Positions 14,956-23,556 of a DNA stretch of 64,000 nt are shown in pieces. Every line of letters begins with the position of its first letter. Within the stretch, counting starts at the first letter, position 1. Position numbers and translations under genes: made by a program. This stretch comes from Theobroma cacao (lineage: Eukaryota; Streptophyta; Magnoliopsida; Malvales; Malvaceae): assembly GCF_000208745.1 (NCBI RefSeq), contig NC_030856.1, positions 4,195,747 to 4,259,746 on the forward strand. The letters run 5' to 3'. The notes under the pieces are model-generated. The model made no database searches. It was given only the letters and a program-made list of their open reading frames with translations, and was not told where the DNA came from.

Positions 14956-16763
14956 ATGTTGGAAATTACAGGAACGATGGTTAAAGGGAAGCAATCAAAA
15001 CCGAGACCTAGGTCTTCATATGCAACGGGGAGTATGGCTGTGCTTATAAGTTCCCAAGCGTGTGATGATATATACATTCCACAACAGGTGCAGCAGCAGG
15101 ATAATGATGCGCCATTTGAGACACAGTCTTTATACAATGCATTTGCAGAGCAAGTAAAAAATGAGACATCTACACATGATATTACAAGATCACCATCTAT
15201 TGATCTTAGTGGAAATGCAAATGAGGAATCATCAAGATCAAAAGGTAGGGGACCCAATGTAGGACAACAGACTCCTGTAGATCTGTCGGACAGACTGCGT
15301 ATAACTCCTATTGGGGATATGTATGTTATCTTGTTAAATTTGTTATATTTATCAACTCAATTTATAATTTTTTTAATTTTAATATATACAATTATTTGAA
15401 ATATTTTACAAACACTTTTTTCGAGAGAGGGGTCAAATCTACAATAACACGAATCATCAAAAATCACTTTCATGGTCCATGGTCGACATGGAAGAAAGTC
15501 TCTAATGATATCAAAGAGTTAATGTTTAGCAAATTTCAGGTATTATGTTTATTATATATTTTTTAAGCGTACGCTTTTCTATTAATTTGTATAACTTTGT
15601 TAAATTATTGAATTACATTATGTTGTAGGAAAAGTGTGTGTGGTCTGCAAATAAAGATGTTGTAGTTCGATGCATATGAGAAAAAATTTGTTCCGATCGA
15701 TTAAGAGACATGCTTTCAGAAGAAAGGCATAAAGCAATGTTGAAGCTAAAACTAACAACATTACAAAATGCATAGGCATGTCGAGGGAATGGATCACAAA
15801 TGAAATATGGGACACCCTGATCGATATAGTATGGGGTATAGAAGAGTGGCAAAACAAATCGCGAAAAACAAGGCAAAATCGTTTAACCCCTAAAGAAGGA
15901 AGCATTCCAAAGCACACTGACGATTCAATTCCATTTGTGGTTCATGCAAAAAGGATGGTATGAATTAATGTTACTCAGAATTAATGTTACTCAGAATTAA
16001 TATGTATGTTTTGCCATGAATTTTATTTAAATTGTTTACATATATATTGGATTTCGGTTTTACTATACATATTATATATATCAGGATATATATATCGATT
16101 ATGATTGACTAAATACAATTGTTAATAAATTCAGGCAATTGAGCTGAAACGAGATGTTACCTTCTTGGAAGTTTTCAACCGTACTCATAAGCGCTCAGGG
16201 GGTCATGGTGATTTTATTGATAACAAGTCCAAGTCTACGAATGTAAGTAAAAATTCATTTATTTTGACTATTTCTTCTAAGTTGATGTTCTACTTCAATA
16301 TTAATCATTAATGATGGTTTTTATGTAGGAAATGTATAATTCTGTACTATTACAGAAGTATGGTGATGAGTCATTTTCTCAATCGGAATTCGATCCACAT
16401 GCTTGGACTGAAGCAATTGGAGGGAAGGAGACTACACGCACTCACGTGTATGGGTTTGGCACTCGTGTCCCTGCGACAACTTTACTAACTGGAACACAAT
16501 CCAATGTAGCAACATCTGAGTCTGCGTGTGGCCCTCTCAACTCGAACTTTAACAGTCCCGCAAATGCATTGGAAGAAAAAGTGGAAAATCTTGCACAAAA
16601 CTTGAATAAGATACGTGAGGAAATACGTGGAGAAATACGTAAAGAAATGAGAAATGTGATGGCGGAAGGCATGAGTGAATTTATGGCACGTATGGAAACC
16701 ATGTTCATGAGTAATGCGCGTTCAACCCTTGGCGATGCGGGACCTTCAAGACTTGACAAGTAA
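14956..16763 (+). CDS. Second CACTA-encoded protein, Ptta/En/Spm transposase-like
   Basis: A run of exon-like segments on the + strand. A first exon opens at ATG 14956 (MLEITGTMVKGKQSKPRPR, Gln-rich then Ser-rich). A segment near 15430-15540 reads TITRIIKNHFHGPWSTWKKV. A piece at 15778-15960 has WITNEIWDTLI and SRKTRQNR. A piece near 16138-16240 reads FNRTHKRSGGHGDFID. The last exon, to 16763, has YNSVLLQKYGDESFSQSEFD and a coiled-coil-like tail (LEEKVENLAQNLNKIREEI). This order matches the plant transposase (Ptta/En/Spm) family that accompanies TNP2 in CACTA elements. Introns are inferred, and I did not fix every junction. The stretch at 15650-15780 has stops (a TGA right after CGATGCATA), so the gene may be damaged. 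It probably acted in DNA binding at the subterminal repeats. Confidence 0.7.
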
Positions 16764-17029
16764 GAAAAAAATTCCCTCACATGATATATAATTTTCAAAG
16801 CAAACACTTGGATACTTTTTAAGGATGTTATGTTTCATATTCATATATATCAAATTATATTATATATTGTGTGTTAAGGATAATTTATAATTAGATGTTA
16901 GGACTTGAATCTCAATTTTGTAATGTGTTTTTATTTAATATATTTTACAGTTGAATGCGGAATTAAATTTAGTATGGAGAACAAAAATGATAATTTTTTA
17001 TGAAAATTTATTATAAAAATAATAGATCA

Positions 17030-17326
17030 AAATTTTCCAACGGAAAATTCCGTTGGGCAATTTCCGTTGGAATTGAATTTTCCAACGGAATTTTCGTTGA
17101 AAATCTGTTGGAAATTTCCAACGGATTTCTTAAAAAAAGGCCAAAAATTCCAATTTCAGACGGATTTCCAACGGAATTTTTCGTGAGAAATTTCTAACGG
17201 ATTTTCAACGGAAAGTATTACCCACAAGACTTATACAGACGGAGTTTCCAACGGACTTTTTCATTGGAAATCCGTTGAAAATAAACATTTTCAACGGAAA
17301 AAGACCTTCCGTTGGAAATAGCCAAA
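17030..17326. repeat. Right subterminal repeat array of the CACTA element
   Basis: Direct and inverted copies of the CCAACGGAATTTTCCGTTGG family, mirroring the left array, run almost to the right terminal inverted repeat at 17327. Confidence 0.85.
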
Positions 17327-17338
17327 TTTTTTGTAGTG

Positions 17339-18535
17339 TGCTGAGGGGTTTCCACAAATGAGATTTCTCATGACTATTACCAGTGCATGGTTGGTAGTTG
17401 GATTCTGCTACTGCTCTACTACTGCATAAGGATTGAGTATCGACCAACCCTTTCATTTAAACTCATGATATTTGGTTTATTATCTGGGAAGCATGATTAT
17501 ACAAACGAAATTACTTGTTTTATCATGTGAAAATGTGATCCAGTTTGAAGTTTTCCTACAATTTGTTGGGGTACCAGTGTCTACTCTCTCCAAGACTGAT
17601 TTTGCCAGGTCCATATATACAACCTATTTGCTCAGCCTGTCTAACAAAGCTGCATAAATTCATCTACTGTCTAACGAAGTTGTACTGTCAGGACAATTTA
17701 CACACAAGTATAATCATAATTTATGGTGAGGTTTATATGTAAACAGTTTCAATTGTTGCAGCAAAAACTATTGGTTGGAAAAAAGTACAGGAGGTTCAAA
17801 ACATACTTTGGAAGAAAACCTCAAATTTTTCTTGGCTTCTAAATTTAAAGCAGATTCTGTTCTTTTCCTTGCCATCTCCTATGCCACATTGGTCATTAAA
17901 TACCTTGCTTTGTTGATTCGTCCTCTTTTTAAGACAGTAGCACTTCAGAATGATCCTTTTCTTGCTGTTTTCTTTCTCTCTACCAAAAGATTACCATCTA
18001 GCAAGAAAGTTTTGTCACTGTATATTCTTATAGAAGAGAATCTGCATTTTGGTGAGTTCTTCTATTTGACATATCTTGGTTTCATATCCCCTTGCTCTTT
18101 AATCATTCAATTTCATCAAGGTCAAGGCAAACAAGAGCAGAAAAAGACAATCCAGTTAGGCCAGGACCACCAGGTAGATCATTTATAAACTACTGAATGT
18201 ATAACTGTTAGACATACGTAAATGGAGCTGCTTTCTTGTATGCAAAATAAAATAGCTTAAACCCTATACTTAAATATTGTACCTAAAGAAATGACACAAG
18301 AAAGATAGCAGTTAGCAAAACAAAGACAATAAGAAAGTTGTTGAAATTTACAAAGCAGATGGTAAAGTTGAGCCATACCAGATTTTGGTTTTTTGTTATG
18401 ATTCTGAATTTATTTTTTTTATTCTGTTTGCTTGCTAAGAATTTGCTGAACCACTTTCCTGCACATGTGATTCATTCAAGATGTTTTGCTTTGTTAGCAA
18501 GTGTTTTAATGCAAATTAGGAATATCATATTGTAG
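17339..18535. other. Region between the CACTA element and the first NLR
   Basis: Begins with TGC, the second copy of the CACTA target-site duplication. A 137-codon open frame near 17775-18188 starts at TTG and is hydrophobic and unrecognised; I do not call it. I could not find a copy of the NLR leader exon here. A TTGTAG acceptor ends at 18535, 10 bases before the ATG of the NLR at 18546, so a 5'-UTR intron is likely. Confidence 0.4.
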
Positions 18536-18545
18536 GGACTTGCTT

Positions 18546-21524
18546 ATGGATCTTTTAGGTGCTGAGGCTACAACAATCCGCAGATTTTTGTTAGATTTTT
18601 ATAGAAATTTTAAGTCTGGTCAAGCAAAGAAAAGAAATCTTCATGAAGATATTCAAGTTCTTAGAAGAGCATTGGATAAGCTAAACATCTTAAGGGAGGA
18701 TGTAGAAACAAGAATAGATGAAGGGCTTCACATGGGAAAAATAGCAAAGAGAGAAGTGAAGATTTGGCTCAAACAGGTGCGCGCAATCAACAAGGAAGCA
18801 CAAATTGTTGAACAAGACCTAGAGGCTATGTCATATTTCTCATGCAAGCGCCTCAGTGAACTTGTTGGCCAAAAGATTCAAGCACTAGAGGAAACTTATC
18901 AGCAAGGTAGTTTTGTTCAAGGTCTATTCACTGATGAACCTAGCACCAGTGAAGCGACATTGCCAACAATGAAGCTAGGGGGTGAACCAACAGTTAAAGA
19001 AACAATCTGGGGATTCTTGATGGGTGATGAAGTTGGAATGATTGGAGTCTGTGGGATAGGGGGAATAGGCAAAACCACCATCATGATGCATATTAAAATT
19101 CAACTGTTGAAGGAGAACAAGTTTGATAAAGTTCTATGGGTTACCATGTCCAGAAAACTAAATGTTTTCAAATTACAGCATGACATTGCATCTGCTATGC
19201 AAAAACGTCTTCCACAAGATGAGGATATATCAAAGAGGGCAGCAGCATTATTGGCAATTTTGGGAAGAGTGAGATATGTGCTGATTATAGATGATGTGCA
19301 CGAAAATTTTTCCCTTAAGGACATTGGAATCCCTCAACCAGCACATAGCAGAAGCAAATTAGTATTAGTAAGTAGATCTGTTGAAGTATGTCAATCTATG
19401 GGATGTAAGGTAGTCAAGGTGCAGCCTCTTTCAAAGGAGGAATCATTGGACTTGTTCTTAGATAAGGTGGGACATGGCCTACTGCTAGCCCCAACCTTAG
19501 AAAAACTTGTGAAGCTTGTTGTTGAGCATTTTTCTGGCTTACCTCTTTCTATTATCACAATTGCTAGCAGTATGAAGGGAGTAGATGATGTTTGTGACTG
19601 GAGAAATCTACTCAGAGAATTATGTGCATGTTCAAGTCGTGTGAAAGACATGCAGACTCTGATGCTTAATCATTTGAATTTCAGTTTCAATCGCTTGAAA
19701 GATCCCAACATACAAAAATGTGTCTTATATTGTGCTTTATACCCTGAAGATTGCAGAATTTCTAGGAATGAGTTAATAGAGTATTGGATGGCTGAGGGGC
19801 TTGTTGATGAGTTGGGAAGTAGAAGAACAATGTATGAAAAAGGTCACACTATTATCAATACACTTGAGGAGATTTGTTTATTAGATAGGGCTGATGATGG
19901 AGAAAATGTGATGATGGCTGATGTTGTGAGAGATATGTTGTTGCTTTCCAAGGATATTTGTCCTCGGTTCATGGTGAAGGCTGGCATGCAATTGAAGGAG
20001 GTACCAAGTGAGCAAGAATGGAAAGAGGAACTTGAGATGGTTTCCTTGATCAACAATACAATTTCAGATATTCCTCCCAAGATGTCACCAAAATGTCAGA
20101 TTCTCTCAACCTTGCTGTTGCAAGGAAATCATTCTTTGAAGAAAATTCCGGAAACTTTCTTTCAGCAGATGCAGCAACTCAAGACTCTAAATCTTTCCAA
20201 TACTGGTATTGTTGGCCTTCCCTGTTCTGTGTCTAGTTTAGAAAACCTCACTGCACTACTGCTTTATGGATGTGAAAAGCTTACCCATATGCCTTCATTG
20301 GCAAAGCTTAGTGCATTGAAGAAGTTAGATCTTCATGGTACATGGATCAGGGAGGTTCCTCATGGAATGGAAATGTTGATAAATCTCAGATACCTTGATT
20401 TACATATATGGAGTTTGAAAGAGCTACCCAAGGGAATACTACCTAAGTTTTCACATCTCCAGTACTTCGTATTCGTTGGTTGTTTAAGGGGAGAAGATGC
20501 AGTTGGATTGAGGAAGTTGGAGACTTTTTCAGGTGGATTCTACGAGAGTAAAGACTTCAATAAATATGTGTGTTCTGTAAAGGGTGAAGTTCCTACTTAT
20601 TACCAGCTTGTAGTTGGACAAGTTCCAGGACCTTATAGGGGAATTAGTAAATATTACAAAGATGTGATTTTAAAAGGCTGCAACATAGGAGGAGAAGATC
20701 CTGTTGCGCTCCCAAATGACCTTCAGTTTCTGTGGATTGAATGGTGCTACGGCGTGAAGAGCTTAACTGATATTTCTTTGTTTCAAGAAGAAACCAGCTT
20801 GAGGATCTGTCATATTTGGTCATGTCAAGAGATAGAGTGCGTGCTTGACTTATCCTCCTCAACCTCATCCTACTCCCCACTTCAGAAACTTGAGAAGCTA
20901 GAGCTTCTGAGTTTGTATAACTTGTGTGTACTTGTGAAAGTAAAGACAGCAGCAGCTGCACCTGCGTTGCGCGAACCTGCAGCTCCTGGAATCTTTTTCT
21001 GTCTTAAGATATTTAGTATAAATCATTGTAATAGTATCAAGAAGTTGTTTCCATCTGGTTTGTTGAAGGATCTCCAAAATCTAGAGGAGATACTAGTTGT
21101 TTTTTGTGAACAAATGGAGGAAATAATAGCATCAGAAGAAGAGGAAGAGAATCACAAGGGAGAAGGAAGTAATGCAACCATAACATTTACTCTTCCCAAC
21201 TTAAGGCAATTGTCGTTTTTTGAGTTACCAAAATTGGAGAGAATCTGTTGTGAAAAGGGAGTCATGGTCTGTGATTCTCTTCAGAATATTGAAATACGGA
21301 AATGTAGGAACCTAAAGAGGATCCCTCTGCATCTACCCTTGCTAGACAATGGCCAGCCATATCTTCCTCCCTCTCTCAAACTAATTGAGGTATCTCCAAA
21401 AAGATGGTGGGAATCATTGAAGTGGGATCATCCCAACGCTAAGAATGCCCTTTTACCTCTCTGTCAATTCATTGAAGAAATTCCATCACCAAAACAGATT
21501 CCCCCACAAATGTTAATGTATTAA
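18546..21524 (+). CDS. CC-NBS-LRR immune receptor with altered kinase-2 and MHD motifs
   Basis: A single exon of 992 residues from ATG 18546 (the frame opens two codons earlier at TTG). The order is coiled coil (about 1-140), NB-ARC (about 150-470), then leucine-rich repeats to the C-terminus. It belongs to the RPS2/RPS5-like CNL group; such receptors bind ATP or ADP and trigger defence on effector perception. The P-loop GIGGIGKTT is near residue 170, GLPL near 330, and RNBS-D reads CVLYCALYPEDC. Two landmark residues differ from its neighbours: kinase-2 reads IIDDVH, with His252 where CNLs have Trp, and the MHD motif is MAD (residues 457-459). The frame is otherwise intact, and the C-terminus keeps the WWESLKWDHPNAK motif. 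An acidic EEEEENHKGEG stretch lies in the late LRR. It is either intact with changed switching behaviour or in early decay. Confidence 0.93.
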   Translation: MDLLGAEATTIRRFLLDFYRNFKSGQAKKRNLHEDIQVLRRALDKLNILREDVETRIDEGLHMGKIAKREVKIWLKQVRAINKEAQIVEQDLEAMSYFSCKRLSELVGQKIQALEETYQQGSFVQGLFTDEPSTSEATLPTMKLGGEPTVKETIWGFLMGDEVGMIGVCGIGGIGKTTIMMHIKIQLLKENKFDKVLWVTMSRKLNVFKLQHDIASAMQKRLPQDEDISKRAAALLAILGRVRYVLIIDDVHENFSLKDIGIPQPAHSRSKLVLVSRSVEVCQSMGCKVVKVQPLSKEESLDLFLDKVGHGLLLAPTLEKLVKLVVEHFSGLPLSIITIASSMKGVDDVCDWRNLLRELCACSSRVKDMQTLMLNHLNFSFNRLKDPNIQKCVLYCALYPEDCRISRNELIEYWMAEGLVDELGSRRTMYEKGHTIINTLEEICLLDRADDGENVMMADVVRDMLLLSKDICPRFMVKAGMQLKEVPSEQEWKEELEMVSLINNTISDIPPKMSPKCQILSTLLLQGNHSLKKIPETFFQQMQQLKTLNLSNTGIVGLPCSVSSLENLTALLLYGCEKLTHMPSLAKLSALKKLDLHGTWIREVPHGMEMLINLRYLDLHIWSLKELPKGILPKFSHLQYFVFVGCLRGEDAVGLRKLETFSGGFYESKDFNKYVCSVKGEVPTYYQLVVGQVPGPYRGISKYYKDVILKGCNIGGEDPVALPNDLQFLWIEWCYGVKSLTDISLFQEETSLRICHIWSCQEIECVLDLSSSTSSYSPLQKLEKLELLSLYNLCVLVKVKTAAAAPALREPAAPGIFFCLKIFSINHCNSIKKLFPSGLLKDLQNLEEILVVFCEQMEEIIASEEEEENHKGEGSNATITFTLPNLRQLSFFELPKLERICCEKGVMVCDSLQNIEIRKCRNLKRIPLHLPLLDNGQPYLPPSLKLIEVSPKRWWESLKWDHPNAKNALLPLCQFIEEIPSPKQIPPQMLMY

Positions 21525-22283
21525 GGGCAATGGTGTTTCATCAATCGGCTAAGAAGAGGAACTTTACGTGTACTGTAAGTAATAGAACAGATGATTCAGT
21601 TTGCCTCGTTTATGAGTCTTTTTCTGTTTGGTTTTGAAAACTGATTGGTTTTGTGACTGCGAACTTGTGTTAGGTTCTCCAGCCATGCAAATTCATTTCT
21701 CCAAGCCCTGGTTCAAAGGTTCTCTAAATCACATACCAGGCTCTCTTCAATCCATCTTTTGGGAAGAACTTCAATCAATGCTTGTTCATTTCTGTAATAT
21801 AGTTTATGGAGTAAATGCAGAAAGCACATTAAGCAGTTTATCTTTCTATGTGATGGTTTGCTTGATAATTCCATCCTGTAATTCATTGTCAATTCTTAAA
21901 CAGTTATAATGCTATTTCTGCTTCATTACTTTGATATCCCAAGAAAACATATTTGTAATCATACAGTTACATGCAAAAAAAAAAAAAAAATGGGGCAAGA
22001 TCATTTTGCTTTTTCAACTTGATTTATGTTAAGACTTAAGATCCCTGGCCTTGAGTGCTCCTAAAGTTCCATTTTAAAGCATGTCAGTTGCTCATACTTG
22101 ACATGAGAGAAAAATGGGACTCGTTGCCTCAATCTGGTCCAGGCTTGGTATTAGAATAAATTTAAATGGAGAAAAACAGATGAAACAATTGAACTGAGAG
22201 TTGAAGAGCAGGCATATAAGGTTTCTGTGCAGGAGGTTTATCCTGAGATGGTATTGGAATTTGTCCTGGTATTTCTTGTTTCA
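21525..22283. other. 3' flank of the first NLR
   Basis: 3' UTR-like and intergenic sequence with a run of about 16 A near 21976. The stretch at 21810-21890 (AGCAGTTTATCTTTCTATGT and what follows) recurs at 33418-33470 beside an LRR fragment, so the duplication that made that fragment included 3' flank. No gene. Confidence 0.5.
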
Positions 22284-22780
22284 GGAAGAAGCCTACTTGA
22301 GGAAATCTGTCATATTTGGTCATGTCAAGCGATAGAGTATCTGTCGTATGTGCTTGAGTTATCCTCCTCAACCTCATCCTACCGCTCCCTCAGAAACTCA
22401 AGAAGCTAGAGCTTCTGAGTTTGTATAACTTGCATGTTCTTGTGAAAGTAAAGAGAGCAGCAGCTGCACCTGCAGCTCCTGGCATCTTTTCCTGTTTTAA
22501 GATACTTAGTATAAACTCACAGTACTAGTATCAGGAAGTTGTTTCCATCTAGTTTCTTGAAGGATCTTTGAAATCTAGAGGAGATTTTTGGTTAGTTCGT
22601 GCCAAGAAATGGAGGAAATAATATAGCATCAGAAGAAGTACTGGAAGAGAATCACAAGGGGAGACGGAAGTAATGTAACCATAACATTGACTTACCAAAA
22701 CTGCAGAGAATCTGTTGTAAAAGGGGAGTCATGGTCTGTGATTCTCTTCAGAACATTGAACTAGGAAATTGTTATGTTAC
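22284..22780 (+). pseudogene. LRR 3' fragment derived from an NLR like the one at 18546
   Basis: Closely matches the late LRR coding region of the NLR at 18546 (about 20795-21290). It shares GAAATCTGTCATATTTGGTC, the Ser-rich LSSSTSSY segment, the Ala-rich stretch and the acidic AGAAGAAG region. Several small insertions and deletions break the frame, for example an extra segment after the first ten codons and changes near 22510 and 22570. No CC or NB-ARC sequence accompanies it, so it is a truncated pseudogene copy and not a functional receptor. Confidence 0.8.
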
Positions 22781-22940
22781 CCTCCATGCAACCGGCGATT
22801 TACAATGACACGTGTCGCATTCTAAAGGCCCTTTGAGGATTAAAATCATTGTAATCCAGACTGCAGAGTTGCCGTTCAACCACTGCAATCACTGACGTTC
22901 ACATGCCCACTGTTCATTTCTTTTGCTCATTTTTCTCACA

Positions 22941-23069
22941 GAAGATTAGGATTTGGTCAAGGAAATATCCGCCAGTTGCTTTCTTCTAGGCTTTTGCTTC
23001 TCCCTCCTTTCTATTGATATTCAACTAACCCCTTTGGAGGACTGCTGCAATATCGGCGTAAAAGACTTG
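22941..23069 (+). promoter_or_regulatory. Leader exon (5' UTR) of the NLR at 23557
   Basis: A non-coding block beginning CACAGAAGATTAGGATTTGG and containing CTTTGGAGGACTGCTGCAAT, ending ACTTG|GTAAAA at a donor. The matching acceptor TTTACAG ends at 23543, 13 bases before the ATG, giving an intron of about 474 bp. The same block recurs at 27616-27758 and 35456-35577 with its donor kept. Confidence 0.6.
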
Positions 23070-23556
23070 GTAAAATTCTCTGCCTTTGGGCATTTTCTTT
23101 ACAGTACTGCATTATGGTCACTTGATTTACTTAGCATTGCTTGTTTGTCTAATCAAAGATCATTGATTATTAATATTTGATCTTTCCACAAGTTCCATTA
23201 TCTTTTATATGTTTCTTTTTTCTTCCGATTAAGTTACACTGAGAATAATCAGAATAACTAGAAAGGAATAATCCTAGGCCTCGGTAATTCTCTTGCATAT
23301 GGTAATTAGATATACCCATTTCCTTAGATTACCGATTTTCCTTCCATTTCCATCATTTTTTTTTTAATTTCCCCTACATAAGATTTGCACTTAACAAGTT
23401 AATTAGCCCTTGTGCTTCCCACTCTGCTAGAAGAATAAACTTCCTGCAAACCAGCTTTTATATCTTCTGTTTAGTTGTTTAGTTTCTATTTGCTTGCCAA
23501 GAAGTTGCTCTAGTTCATGCAACGACAGTCTTTTGCTTTACAGGGTGTAGCTTATA

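Larger units (their letters stand above)
6724..17338 (+). mobile_element. CACTA (En/Spm, CMC) DNA transposon, about 10.6 kb, degenerate
   Basis: The left end reads CACTACAAAAAA at 6724-6735 and the right end is its exact reverse complement at 17327-17338. The element is flanked on both sides by TGC (6721-6723 and 17339-17341), the 3-bp target-site duplication expected of CACTA elements. Subterminal regions (about 6740-7260 and 17030-17320) are full of direct and inverted copies of CCAACGGAATTTTCCGTTGG-like motifs, the usual transposase-binding arrays. The interior carries a TNP2-type transposase on the + strand and a second En/Spm transposase-like gene. The TNP2 reading frame is interrupted, so the copy is probably no longer autonomous. 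It lies between the CC-MDAR chimera and the first full NLR. The intact target-site duplication and matching ends suggest a fairly recent insertion that has not been rearranged since. Confidence 0.95.

Noticed and set aside
17775..18188. A 137-codon open frame before the first NLR
   Set aside because: Starts at TTG, is hydrophobic and of odd composition, and matches no family; probably chance in non-coding DNA.
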